DNA of 13,322 nucleotides from Streptococcus pseudopneumoniae ATCC BAA-960 = CCUG 49455 (GTDB lineage Bacteria > Bacillota > Bacilli > Lactobacillales > Streptococcaceae). Below are positions 1 to 7,351 of the stretch, in pieces. The stretch is taken from contig NZ_MWSM01000039.1 of the NCBI RefSeq assembly GCF_002087075.1, forward strand, positions 1-13,322, read 5' to 3'. The position numbers and the translations under genes were made by a program. The notes below the pieces were generated by a model, which saw only the letters and a program-made list of their open reading frames with translations, made no database searches and was not told where the DNA came from. Positions within the stretch are counted from its first letter, which is position 1. Each line of letters opens with the position of its first letter.

Positions 1-97
1 CTAGCTATAAGCTAGTTGAAACATCTAATTTTTAGGAGGGCTGGGTGGCTAACTTCATTATAGAACTTTCATTGTATTTTGGCTTGGTTTCCACATC

Positions 98-128
98 AAA
101 AAGAGAGAACCAAGTTGATTCCCTCTCT
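98..128 (-). terminator. Rho-independent terminator after the ABC exporter operon
   Basis: Read on the minus strand, an AGAGAG arm pairs with a CTCTCT arm. The stem continues inward as GAAtCAA with TTGgTTC, and the downstream arm runs into TTTTTG. It lies about 35 bases past the permease stop codon, where the end of this two-gene transcript is expected. The rest of positions 1-97 holds only a short CTAGC/GCTAG palindrome at 1-15 and no gene I can support. Confidence 0.7.
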
Positions 129-162
129 ATATTAGTTTTTACTTATTTTCCGTATAGAAATG

Positions 163-1347
163 CTAGAATCTATTAAAAACTTCCCTTTTACGTGAATTTC
201 CCCATCTTTCGATAAATAAAATCCCCACTAACAAAAGGATAATCAGGCAAGGAAGTAAGACTATCCCCATGCTCCAATTCAGATTGACATTATCAATTTG
301 CTTAGGTAATCTTCCAGATAAAATCTCCACTGAACGCAAGTAAGTAAAGGGAATCAGATGTGTAATCTTTTGAAGAGGCTGAATTGTTTGGATGCCAAAC
401 AATAAGCCAACAATCCCAATGAGTGAAAGAAAAAGGACAGGCATTTTTTGCTTGAAAAAGTAAGCAATCAAATACACGACTTCCACAATGACGATAAAGG
501 CTAAGAAAGCTAAGAACAAGCCAGGAAATAACACATCTTGTATCTTTCCAATAGTTAGCTCTTGATTCGCTAAGCTATAAATTGGGTAGGGATAATCTAA
601 CTGTCCAAAACCACTTATCAGACTTCCCGCTAGAAAAGAAAATCCACAGATTCCGATAAACAGCACAGTTACATAGCCCACTCCAACTCCAAGAGAGGAT
701 AAAGCAAATGTCACTTTTGAAAAAGGATATAAGTGAGCTGTGTCCAGATGATTTTGATATCTTTCTGCAAATAGTTGCGTTAGCATAAAAATAATAGCAA
801 CCACAAACAAGCTTGGGATGATAGCCTCTAAAATCCAGACAATCTGGTCAATCCCGTGGGTCGGAAACTCCAAAGTATGTGCTTTTATGTTCAAGGGATA
901 CAGGGCTTGGTAAATCTTTCGTTGGCGGTCAACCGCCATTTTAAAGTCAGAGCTAGCAGTCGGTTCATTTGACATAACTTCATAATTCTTCTCTTCATCT
1001 TGCCACTGCAAATAATAGGCTTCTTTCCATCGTCCTTCTTTTAGTAAAGTCAAAATTTCTTTCTTTTGCGTTAAAAAATTTTTTTGCAAGTCTAAATTAC
1101 TTTTAACACTCTGGTATTCCTCCGAGCTGGTGTCAGACATTTGGGAAAGCTTCACTTCATTTTCATTGATGATTCTCTCATATTTTACAACACTGGTTTC
1201 CAACTCGCTCTCCAAGCTGTGTGAGTTTGCAGTCTGACTATTTAAATAAAAGGTAACACCGAGTACAGATGCAAATAAAAGTAAGATAAACCAGTTTAAA
1301 CGACTTTTGAAAACTTTCTTTAATAAAAATAGGCTAATATCTTTCAT
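163..1347 (-). CDS. ABC transporter permease (ABC-2-like, peptide/bacteriocin export or immunity type)
   Basis: This is a 394-residue membrane protein. A first hydrophobic helix at about residues 18-36 is followed by a long polar, charged stretch (about 40-165), likely an extracytoplasmic loop. Further helices lie near 168-190, 212-243, 274-297, 302-322 and 363-382, and the C-terminus is basic. This one-plus-five layout with a large first loop is typical of permeases paired with a separate ATPase in antimicrobial-peptide export or self-protection systems. Its ATG overlaps the ATPase stop as ATGA (4 bp), so the two are translationally coupled. It is the last gene before the terminator at 98-128. 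The substrate cannot be read from the sequence; the decayed tyrosine-rich secreted peptide upstream is the only local hint. I infer a peptide exporter or immunity pump; the permease call itself is secure. Confidence 0.8.
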   Translation of the reverse strand: MKDISLFLLKKVFKSRLNWFILLLFASVLGVTFYLNSQTANSHSLESELETSVVKYERIINENEVKLSQMSDTSSEEYQSVKSNLDLQKNFLTQKKEILTLLKEGRWKEAYYLQWQDEEKNYEVMSNEPTASSDFKMAVDRQRKIYQALYPLNIKAHTLEFPTHGIDQIVWILEAIIPSLFVVAIIFMLTQLFAERYQNHLDTAHLYPFSKVTFALSSLGVGVGYVTVLFIGICGFSFLAGSLISGFGQLDYPYPIYSLANQELTIGKIQDVLFPGLFLAFLAFIVIVEVVYLIAYFFKQKMPVLFLSLIGIVGLLFGIQTIQPLQKITHLIPFTYLRSVEILSGRLPKQIDNVNLNWSMGIVLLPCLIILLLVGILFIERWGNSRKREVFNRF

Positions 1348-1937
1348 AACGGAACCTCTTCTATCTGCCCCTGATGAATGGTTATTACTCTATCGCAGAC
1401 ATCAACCAACTCTTCCTTATAGTGGGAACTTAAAAGAACCAGCTGTTCTTGTCTATCGATTTGTGCTAGCCTATCAAAAAACTTCTGTCGATAATACTCA
1501 TCTAAGCCATTTGTAATCTCATCCATAAGCCAGCATTTGGCCTGACTGAGGAAATACATGGCAATCACCAAGCGTTGCTTCATGCCTAAGGAATACTTGC
1601 GAATGGGAAGGCTGACATAGTCCGACATTTCCCAATAGGCAATTTCATCCCTCAAGTTCAGACCTGACTTCCAGATGTTTTTGATAAGACGAAGGTAGTC
1701 CATCCCACTTAAGTTTCCATCCAGCCATTCAACGCTCTCATAATAAAATAAAGAAGGAGGAGCTGCGATATGTCCACTACTTATGGGAATTAAGTTGCTA
1801 ATGGTGCGGAACAGGGTCGTCTTTCCAGAGCCATTGATAGCAAGAACGCCATAAATACTGCCCTTTTCAAAGGTGAAATCTACATCTTGTAAGATGACTT
1901 GTCGCGTTTTTAAGGTCACATGAGTAAGCTGTAACAT
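1344..1937 (-). CDS. ABC transporter ATP-binding protein
   Basis: This 197-residue nucleotide-binding subunit would energise the overlapping permease at the inner face of the membrane. Visible motifs are Walker A AINGSGKTT (residues 33-41), signature YSLGMKQR (115-122, the SLGMKQ variant common in ABC-2 exporters), Walker B CWLMDE (135-140) with D-loop GLDE, and H-loop SSH (170-172). One oddity is that the first glycine of Walker A (usually GPNGSGKT) is alanine; the catalytic lysine and threonine are present. At 197 residues it is on the short side for the family, with no C-terminal extension. The start is fixed by AAAGGAGG seven bases before the ATG. It lies 32 bases downstream of the tyrosine-rich peptide pseudogene and probably shares its promoter at 2265-2293. 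Confidence 0.85.
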   Translation of the reverse strand: MLQLTHVTLKTRQVILQDVDFTFEKGSIYGVLAINGSGKTTLFRTISNLIPISSGHIAAPPSLFYYESVEWLDGNLSGMDYLRLIKNIWKSGLNLRDEIAYWEMSDYVSLPIRKYSLGMKQRLVIAMYFLSQAKCWLMDEITNGLDEYYRQKFFDRLAQIDRQEQLVLLSSHYKEELVDVCDRVITIHQGQIEEVPL

Positions 1938-1969
1938 ATCCAGTCCTCCTTTTTCTCACTCTTTAAGGA

Positions 1970-2230
1970 TCAATAGCCTCCTTTGTAATGGTTTACTACC
2001 TCATAACGATCGTAGTTCCAGCCTCCGCCAACTTTATACTCAGAATAGCTATAATAAGAAGACCATTCCGGAATGACAATATATCCATATCTGTGGTAAT
2101 TCATACTATACCTATAGTAGGTATTCCAATCATAGCGATAACTTTTAAGAACGGTCTTAGCAGATACACTGGACTGAAGAAGACCAATAGATTATAAACT
2201 AACTAATTAAACGATTTTTGCTAATTTTTA
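1970..2230 (-). pseudogene. Decayed gene for a tyrosine-rich secreted peptide (bacteriocin-like)
   Basis: One minus-strand frame reads as a classic signal peptide, KLAKIV*LVSL*SIGLLQSSVSA, followed at once by a 62-residue mature region that stays open to a TGA at 1970-1972. The stops at 2207-2209 and 2192-2194 are TAA where TTA (leucine) would restore the hydrophobic core. A third TAA at 2228-2230 lies where the start would be expected, and no ATG with a ribosome site remains. The mature part begins KTVLKSYRYDWN and ends DRYEVVNHYKGGY; 16 of its 62 residues are tyrosine and three are tryptophan. It precedes the ABC pair in the same orientation, as bacteriocin precursor genes often precede exporter or immunity genes. 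The GGGWNY stretch faintly recalls lactococcin-972-type peptides, but the resemblance is too weak to assign a family. An ATG at 2102-2104 opens the last 44 codons but has no ribosome site. Confidence 0.6.
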
Positions 2231-2264
2231 ATGATTTTATATCATCAATATCGAAGACGCTTTC

Positions 2265-2293
2265 ATTATATCGTTTTTATCATTATTATGCAA
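2265..2293 (-). promoter_or_regulatory. Promoter of the peptide-ABC locus
   Basis: On the minus strand TTGCAT (2288-2293), a 17-base spacer and a perfect TATAAT (2265-2270) form a sigma-70/SigA promoter. It lies between the left IS end and the peptide pseudogene. The nearby ATG at 2264-2266 overlaps the -10 box, so it cannot be a start for this transcript. It is the only good promoter upstream of the ABC pair. Confidence 0.6.
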
Positions 2294-2333
2294 CAGATTT
2301 TTAGTTTATTTTACTACTAGACTTCCTGCAAAA

Positions 2334-3173
2334 CTAGAATCCTAGTTCATGATTGATAATACCAGCAATCAAATTAATTCGTAATCCGAAGCGTTTACGA
2401 TGATTTCGATAGGTTGTTGAAAACATTTTAAACGTTTTTATAGTGAAATGAAATAAGAACAGGACAAATCGATCAAGACAGTCAAATCGATTTCTAACAA
2501 TGTTTTAGAAGTAGAGGTGTACTATTCTAGTTTCAATCTACTATACTCTGTCAAAAATATTCTCAACCTTGATTCTCTCCTTAGATAGCGCATGGTTACA
2601 GGCTTTATCTTCAGCTGTTAGCAGCTTGAGTTTGCTGGATTTACGTGGAGTTTGCGTGCGACTCATTTTGAACAACTTCATATCATGACAATAGTTCACA
2701 GTGATCTCCAAAGAAACAATTCTCCCTTGACTTGTGACAATCGCTTGAGCCTTCATAGCGTGGCATTTCTTTTTACCAGAATAATTCGCTAATTCTTTTT
2801 TTTTAGGGCGATTGATTTTTACTTCCGTCGCATCAATCATTACCGTGTCCTCAGAACTGAGAGGAGTTCTTGAAATCGTAACACCACTTTGAACAAGAGT
2901 TACTTCAACCCATTGGCTCCGACGGATTAAGTTGCTTTCGTGAATACCAAAATCAGCCGCAATTTGTTCATAAGTGCGGTATTCTCGCACATATTGAAGA
3001 GTGGCCATAAGAAGGTCTTCTAGGCTTAATTTAGGTTTTCGTCCACCTTTTGCGTGTTTAAGTTGATAAGCTGTTTTTAATACAGCTAACATCTCTTCAA
3101 AAGTGGTACGCTGAACACCAACAAGGCGCTTAAATTGTGCATCAGTTAGTTGTTTACTTGCTTCATAATTCAT
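2334..3173 (-). pseudogene. IS1381-type transposase, interrupted
   Basis: The N-terminal 210 residues are open: a helix-turn-helix-like segment near residues 49-82, then VMIDATEVKINRPKKKE, which carries an expected DDE aspartate, and YSGKKKCHAMKAQ. At FKMSR-TQTPRKSSK about two dozen residues I remember from intact IS1381 copies (the segment with the second aspartate, ADSGYQG) are missing in frame. The frame ends at ENIFDRV-TAG, where a RUP enters. Beyond the RUP the same frame resumes with KTFKMFSTTYRNH and ends at NHELGF with a TAG at 2334-2336. Deleting the RUP and one TA copy restores GTA AAA ACG TTT exactly. With the deletion and the stop, this transposase cannot be active. Confidence 0.85.
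2441..2543 (-). repeat. RUP-type repeat inside the IS transposase gene
   Basis: This 103-bp unit is flanked by a duplicated TA (2439-2440 and 2544-2545). It shows about 8 differences from the copy at 11750-11852. Its terminal sequences, TAGTGAAATG and CAATCTACTA, match what I recall of RUP, the roughly 107-bp pneumococcal repeat thought to be mobilised by an IS630-type transposase that targets TA. It supplies the premature TAG of the transposase. Confidence 0.8.
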
Positions 3174-3210
3174 AGAACTATTCTACCATATATTGTTTCG
3201 CAGGAAGTCT

Positions 3211-3420
3211 AATCAAACAGGATATCCTGTTGAAACGGAACTAGCGAGTCTAACAATCATCTCTGATAAATCAGTCGATGGCGAAATCTGAACGACTCGA
3301 CTCTTTGGAGAAAGACATGCTTCTATCCTCTGGCAAGTCGAAAGTTTTGAGGGCATCGAAGCCATCCTCATCGATAAAGAAGGTCACCTAAGCTGTTCTT
3401 CAGGAATTCCTACTCTATAG
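3211..3420 (+). pseudogene. 3' remnant of an apbE-like gene (FAD:protein FMN transferase)
   Basis: Plus-strand frame 3211-3420 encodes about 69 residues beginning NQTGYPVETELASLTIISD, with a TGA at 3289-3291 where tryptophan or a similar residue would be expected. It continues through FGERHASILW and FEGIEAILIDKEGHL to a TAG at 3418-3420. The TGYP opening, a serine-rich SDKSVDGE segment, and the late EAILIDKEG strand match the C-terminal part of ApbE, which flavinylates proteins at the membrane. The front of the gene is missing; the piece begins two bases after the right terminal repeat of the IS. It is therefore a relic created by IS insertion or IS-mediated deletion. The following 3421-3519 has only a weak GAGA/TCTC hairpin with a T run near 3461-3480, possibly a weak terminator for the DUF896 gene on the opposite strand. 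Confidence 0.6.
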
Positions 3421-3519
3421 AGACAACTGTTTCAATGGAGTTTTAAAATTGTATTATGTAAAAAGAGAAAGGAAATCTCATGTTATAGTCATTTAGTTTT
3501 AAAAAAGAAAGAATACATA

Positions 3520-3777
3520 TTAAGAATTTGGATCATCGAGACTACGGCCATGTAAACCTTTTTCACGTTGGGCTTGGCGTAGTTTTTCTGGTGTAACATC
3601 GTTCCCTTCTTCGTCCACAATTTTGATTCCTTCAATATGGTGACGAACAGTACGACGATAACCTTCGATGTACTCCTCACGTAGTTTGGCTTGTTCCACT
3701 TTTTCTTCTGGTGTCAATCCTTCTGCTTTTTTCTTTTTAGCAAGCTCGTTGATACGAGCAATTTTTTTCGGATCCAT
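3520..3777 (-). CDS. DUF896 (UPF0291/YnzC) family small protein
   Basis: This is an 85-residue, highly charged cytoplasmic protein that opens [17 protein letters not shown], followed by [19 protein letters not shown]. That helix-turn-helix hairpin pattern defines the DUF896/YnzC family, for which no firm biochemical role is known. The tail contains the conserved [10 protein letters not shown] and HGRSLDDPN segments. AAGGAGAAGAA directly precedes the ATG, which settles the start. It follows glyS by 41 bases in the same direction, without an obvious promoter or terminator between them, so it is probably the last gene of the glyQS transcript. The association with glycyl-tRNA synthetase may be simple co-transcription. 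Confidence 0.85.
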   Translation of the reverse strand: MDPKKIARINELAKKKKAEGLTPEEKVEQAKLREEYIEGYRRTVRHHIEGIKIVDEEGNDVTPEKLRQAQREKGLHGRSLDDPNS

Positions 3778-3818
3778 TTCTTCTCCTTTATGATAAGATA
3801 AACTCCGCTTGACTGAGT

Positions 3819-5855
3819 TTATTTAGTGTTAATTTGGTTAAAACGAGCAAGCTTAGCTGCTTTTTGAGTTAAATGAGACAAGATTGCCAAACGATTTTGA
3901 CGGACTGCTTCATTTTCAGCCATAACCATGGTATTCTCAAAGAATGCATCAATGACTGGACTAAGCGCAAAGAGCTGTTTCAATTGCTGACTGGCAGTCC
4001 CTGACAAAACGAGTGATTCTACTGCTTCTGCCAAGGTTTTCTCTTCTTCATTCTCAAAGAGAGCTAAATCAACTGTAGCAACCCCTTCTGCCTTCTCAGC
4101 CAAGTTAAAGGCACGAGAAAGTGATTCAACAGATGGTTTAAAGTCTTCTTCCTTGCTTGCTTCTACGAGAGCACTTGCTGCTTCCAACATATCTGCCACA
4201 ACAAAGTTTGATCCTGCAAGAACGGCTTCCTTGATATCTTTTGGAGTAGATCCCATCATCTTATCAACACGAGCTTTGATAAAGTCCATCACTTCTGCCT
4301 TATTTTCATAAGTCAAACTATCGAAATTCAAAGCATAAAGGCTATCAATCAGTTCATCCATAGCAATGTGCCAACCAAGGGTATCCAAGATACGAACCAC
4401 ACCTTGGGTCGCGCGACGAAGGGCATAAGGGTCATTAGAACCTGATGGGATCAAACCTACTGAGAAGAAACTTAAAATCGTATCTAATTTGTCTGCAATA
4501 GCAAGTACTGCACCGACCTTGCTCACTGGAAGATCGCCGTCAGCAGATGTAGGCATGTAGTGTTCCCGAATAGCAGCTGCCACTGCTGGAGTTTCACCAG
4601 CAAGAAGGGCATATTTCTCCCCCATAATTCCTTGGAGCTCGTCAAATTCACCAACCATACCTGTCAACAAGTCAAACTTGTAAATGGCTGCTGCACGAGC
4701 TAGGTCAACTGTTTCATCCGCTGATAAACCTGCTTTTTCTGCCAAAAGTACAGCGATTTGACCCGTACGAATCATGTGTTCACGAAGGGAACCAATCTTC
4801 TCGTGGAAAGTGACATTGTTTAATTTTTCAACAAGGTCAGAAATCACCAATTTTTGGTCTTCACGCCAGAAGAATTCTCCGTCTTCCAAGCGGGCTACCA
4901 AGACTTTTTCATTTCCTTTGATGACATTTTCCAAATGTTCTGCGTTTCCGTTACGAACAGAAATGAAGTTTGGCAAGAGTTTACCATCTTGATCACGGAC
5001 AACAAAGTAACGTTGGTGTTCCTTCATTGAAGTCACCAAAACTTCTTCTGGAACTTCAAGGTATTTAGCATCAAAACTTCCCATAAAGGCAGTTGGGTAT
5101 TCAACCAAGTTCAAGACTTCATTCAGCAAATCAGCGTCAATCTCGATACCTACACCATGCTCAGCTTCGATTGCCTTGATTTGGTCAACAATCATTTGCT
5201 CACGTTCACGTGGATCTGCAATTACAAACTGACGACGAAGGTCTTCTTCATAGCTCAAGGCTGACTGAATCTTGGTTTCTTGTCCCAAGAAACGATGGCC
5301 ACGGCTCACACGCTCTCCCCTAATATCAAGGAAATCCAAATCAAACTCTTCTTCATCTAAAAGAACTGTTAAAGTGTGAACAGGACGAATGTATTCAAAG
5401 CTATTTCCAGCCCAGTGCATGCTGACAGGGAAAGTCAATGACTTCAAGACATCTACAACACCAGGAACAATGGCTTCAACTGCTTGACCAACTTCCTCCT
5501 TAGTGACATAGACATATTCTTCACCCTTGATTTCACGGAATTCGATATCTTCAACAGTCAATCCTTTTCCACGGACAAATCCTTGAGCTGCTTTGGTGAA
5601 ATTTCCATCACTATCCAAGGCAATTTTCTTTGCTGGACCCTTGAAATCTTCTGTCAAATCAGACTGTTTGTCTGCAAGACCAGTTACACGAACAGCCAAA
5701 CGACGTGGTGTTGAGAAGGTTTGAATAGCTTCAAAAGACAAGCGGTTTTCCTTGAGGAAGGCTGCTATTTTTTCTCCTAGTTGTTTTTCACTTGGTGTGA
5801 CAACGTAGGCTGGTAATTCTTCAAGACCGAGTTCTACTAATAAGTTTTTTGTCAT
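3819..5855 (-). CDS. glyS: Glycine--tRNA ligase beta subunit
   Basis: This is the 678-residue beta subunit of the bacterial alpha2-beta2 glycyl-tRNA synthetase. Together with GlyQ it charges tRNA-Gly with glycine in the cytoplasm; the beta chain carries the tRNA-recognition domains. Landmarks are the opening [26 protein letters not shown] (about residues 47-57), the [11 protein letters not shown] and PNFISVRNG block in the middle, and an [19 protein letters not shown] stretch near 480. The alanine-rich helical C-terminal part corresponds to the anticodon-binding-like domain. Its length is normal for streptococci. A GGAG lies about 8 bases ahead of the ATG. It is separated from glyQ by a 211-base spacer full of hairpins, unusually long for two subunits of one enzyme. 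Expression should depend on the T-box leader at 8147-8333. Confidence 0.97.
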   Translation of the reverse strand: MTKNLLVELGLEELPAYVVTPSEKQLGEKIAAFLKENRLSFEAIQTFSTPRRLAVRVTGLADKQSDLTEDFKGPAKKIALDSDGNFTKAAQGFVRGKGLTVEDIEFREIKGEEYVYVTKEEVGQAVEAIVPGVVDVLKSLTFPVSMHWAGNSFEYIRPVHTLTVLLDEEEFDLDFLDIRGERVSRGHRFLGQETKIQSALSYEEDLRRQFVIADPREREQMIVDQIKAIEAEHGVGIEIDADLLNEVLNLVEYPTAFMGSFDAKYLEVPEEVLVTSMKEHQRYFVVRDQDGKLLPNFISVRNGNAEHLENVIKGNEKVLVARLEDGEFFWREDQKLVISDLVEKLNNVTFHEKIGSLREHMIRTGQIAVLLAEKAGLSADETVDLARAAAIYKFDLLTGMVGEFDELQGIMGEKYALLAGETPAVAAAIREHYMPTSADGDLPVSKVGAVLAIADKLDTILSFFSVGLIPSGSNDPYALRRATQGVVRILDTLGWHIAMDELIDSLYALNFDSLTYENKAEVMDFIKARVDKMMGSTPKDIKEAVLAGSNFVVADMLEAASALVEASKEEDFKPSVESLSRAFNLAEKAEGVATVDLALFENEEEKTLAEAVESLVLSGTASQQLKQLFALSPVIDAFFENTMVMAENEAVRQNRLAILSHLTQKAAKLARFNQINTK

Positions 5856-5941
5856 GTTTTTTCTCCGAAAAGTATCTTTTTATTTTCCAGTTTGCCTTAT
5901 GTGATTGGCACGCAAGCAACCAACTTCGTTGTTTCATTGCT

Positions 5942-5999
5942 AAAATTGGAGCCAAAAGTCTCCAATTTTGCCTAGTATCCTTAGTTTCACTAAGGATAC
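5942..5999 (-). repeat. Twin perfect hairpins in the glyQ-glyS spacer
   Basis: Two perfect inverted repeats lie side by side: AAAATTGGAG/CTCCAATTTT (5942-5951 with 5960-5969, loop of 8) and GTATCCTTAGT/ACTAAGGATAC (5975-5985 with 5989-5999, loop of 3). Neither is followed by a T run on the minus strand, so they do not look like terminators. The flanking 5870-6060 contains no open frame of note. They may act in RNA processing or stability between the two synthetase subunits, or be a repetitive structured element; this is inference. Confidence 0.7.
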
Positions 6000-6066
6000 C
6001 TTCATCACTGCGGCAACTGGCTCAGGGCTCACTCTGTTCGCCCATTTTCGTAATTTGTCACTCTCT

Positions 6067-6984
6067 TTATTCTGCGTCTTCTGCTAGGAGTTTAGCTCTT
6101 GTTTCTTCATCCAAAAGTGGGTAGCCTAGGCGTTTGCGTTCTGCGACAAAGGTTTTGGCTACGACACGGGCCAAGTTACGGATACGAGCGATATAGCCTG
6201 CGCGCTCTGTTACAGATACGGCACCACGCGCATCAAGCAGGTTAAAGGTATGTGAACATTTGAGAACATAGTCATAGGCAGGGTGAACTAAGCCTTCTTC
6301 TAATGCACGACCAGCTTCTTTTTCAAACTTATCAAAATTTTCAAGCAACATTTCTTGATCTGAAATTTCAAATGAATATTTTGAGTGTTCGTACTCAGGC
6401 TGAATAAAGATTTCTCCGTATTTTACACCATCAGCCCACTCGATATCATAGACAGAGTCTACTTCTTGAATGTAAGAAGCCAAGCGCTCCAAACCATAGG
6501 TAACTTCCGCAGTCACAGGGCCAGTTGCTAATCCACCAACTTGTTGGAAATAAGTGAACTGGGTGATTTCCATCCCATCAAGCCAAACTTCCCAACCAAG
6601 ACCAGCTGAACCAGTAGATGGATTTTCCCAGTTGTCCTCAACGAAACGAATATCGTGTTCCAACGGATTAATTCCCAATTTTTTCAAAGACTCAAGGTAA
6701 AGTTCTTGAATGTTTGACGGAGAAGGTTTCATAACCACTTGGAATTGGTGGTGCTGGTAAAGACGGTTAGGGTTTTCCCCATAACGACCGTCAGCAGGAC
6801 GACGTGATGGCTCTACATAAGCCGCATTCCATGGCTCAGGTCCGATAGCACGAAGGAAAGTGTAAGGACTCATGGTTCCCGCACCTTTTTCATTATCATA
6901 AGCCTGCATAAGCATACAACCTTGGTCATTCCAAAATTGTTGTAAAGTAAGGATGATTTCCTGGAAAGTCAATTTTTTAGACAT
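6067..6984 (-). CDS. glyQ: Glycine--tRNA ligase alpha subunit
   Basis: This 305-residue alpha subunit carries the class II catalytic core that activates glycine with ATP before transfer to tRNA by the alpha2-beta2 enzyme. Clear family segments are [19 protein letters not shown] at the N-terminus, the motif-2-like [20 protein letters not shown] (about residues 58-77), [20 protein letters not shown] (about 128-147) and VTYGLERL with its conserved arginine (about 160-167). The C-terminal helix includes [23 protein letters not shown] six bases before the ATG settles the start. Immediately upstream are two extra copies of this ribosome site and first codons, each followed by a structured repeat. 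Transcription should come from the promoter at 8341-8369 through the T-box and the metallopeptidase gene, since no promoter is evident closer. Confidence 0.97.
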   Translation of the reverse strand: MSKKLTFQEIILTLQQFWNDQGCMLMQAYDNEKGAGTMSPYTFLRAIGPEPWNAAYVEPSRRPADGRYGENPNRLYQHHQFQVVMKPSPSNIQELYLESLKKLGINPLEHDIRFVEDNWENPSTGSAGLGWEVWLDGMEITQFTYFQQVGGLATGPVTAEVTYGLERLASYIQEVDSVYDIEWADGVKYGEIFIQPEYEHSKYSFEISDQEMLLENFDKFEKEAGRALEEGLVHPAYDYVLKCSHTFNLLDARGAVSVTERAGYIARIRNLARVVAKTFVAERKRLGYPLLDEETRAKLLAEDAE

Positions 6985-7009
6985 TGTTTACTCCTTTTTT
7001 ATAAATTAC

Positions 7010-7136
7010 TTGCGACACGAGTCTGCCTCGTCGATCATACGAGGCAAGACGAGTTAGTACTGCGTCTAGCTCAGGCACTCTAGTGCTGAGCGTGGGGCAG
7101 CCCGACTGTAAGGAGGTCTCTGCCACTGACGCAGTG
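7010..7136 (-). repeat. Structured 127-bp repeat, copy 1, next to glyQ
   Basis: It matches copy 2 (7186-7312) at all but about 4 of 127 positions; the two lie in tandem at a period of 176 bp. Strong internal hairpins are GCCTCGT/ACGAGGC (7025-7031 with 7039-7045), the near-palindrome 7069-7091 (GCTCAG...CTGAGC) and a closing pair ACTGCGTC/GACGCAGT (7059-7066 with 7128-7135). The remaining unit of the tandem period is a copy of the glyQ ribosome site and first seven codons. Confidence 0.85.
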
Positions 7137-7157
7137 AAATGTTAATTTCTTAGACAT
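7080..7157 (-). CDS. Possible 25-codon leader peptide, copy 1 (duplicated glyQ start)
   Basis: An ATG at 7155-7157, preceded by TAAGGAG at the right distance, opens MSKKLTF, the same seven residues as GlyQ, then runs into the repeat as HCVSGRDLLTVGLPHAQH and stops at TAG 7080-7082. The seven shared codons differ from glyQ at four third positions, all silent. The peptide is not a known protein. It may be a leader peptide, a decoy start, or simply what is left of a tandem duplication of the glyQ 5' end. Confidence 0.35.
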   Translation of the reverse strand: MSKKLTFHCVSGRDLLTVGLPHAQH

Positions 7158-7185
7158 TGAATACTCCTTAATAAAAAATGATTTC

Positions 7186-7312
7186 TTGCGACACCAGTCT
7201 GCCTCGTCGATCATACGAGGCAAGACGAGTTAGTACTGCGTCTAGCTCAGGCACTCTAGTGCTGAGCGTGGGGCAGTCCGACTATAAGGAGGTTTCTGCC
7301 ACTGACGCAGTG
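7186..7312 (-). repeat. Structured 127-bp repeat, copy 2
   Basis: This is the second copy of the unit at 7010-7136, with the same three hairpins and about four substitutions. It is bordered on its high side by a 36-bp stretch (7311-7346) identical to the true glyQ start region (6962-6997). The block 6985-7351 holds these repeats and two mini-ORFs, and no other gene. Confidence 0.85.
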
Positions 7313-7333
7313 GAAAGTCAATTTTTTAGACAT
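7256..7333 (-). CDS. Possible 25-codon leader peptide, copy 2 (duplicated glyQ start)
   Basis: The ATG at 7331-7333, with AAAGGAG ahead of it, opens MSKKLTF with codons identical to glyQ, continues as HCVSGRNLLIVGLPHAQH and ends at TAG 7256-7258. It differs from the other mini-ORF at two residues (N for D, I for T). It begins 18 bases after the metallopeptidase stop. Translation looks feasible; function is unknown. Confidence 0.35.
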   Translation of the reverse strand: MSKKLTFHCVSGRNLLIVGLPHAQH

Positions 7334-7351
7334 TGTTTACTCCTTTAGTTT

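Larger units (their letters stand above)
2318..3211 (-). mobile_element. IS1381-like insertion sequence (IS5 family), degenerate
   Basis: The element is bounded by near-perfect terminal inverted repeats: GACTTCCTGCAAAAC at 2320-2334 and GTTTCGCAGGAAGTC at 3195-3209, with one mismatch. It carries one transposase gene on the minus strand that matches my recollection of the IS1381 transposase. That gene is inactive because of an internal deletion and a RUP insertion at 2441-2543. No clear target-site duplication is visible, with CTA on the left against TAA on the right. This agrees with a later rearrangement: the right flank is the tail of an apbE-like gene whose front half is not found on the left. 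Confidence 0.8.

Noticed and set aside
2264..2266. ATG as start of the tyrosine-rich peptide
   Set aside because: It overlaps the -10 box TATAAT, so it cannot lie in the RNA made from that promoter, and it is followed by several in-frame TAA codons.
2400..2545. Programmed frameshift in the IS transposase
   Set aside because: The break is fully explained by a RUP insertion with TA duplication, and the catalytic segment is also deleted.
5942..5999. Terminator between glyQ and glyS
   Set aside because: Both hairpins lack a T run on the minus strand, and glyS shows no promoter of its own.
7010..7312. CRISPR array
   Set aside because: There are only two units of 127 bp at a 176-bp period with strong internal hairpins, and the intervening sequences are copies of the glyQ start, not unique spacers.
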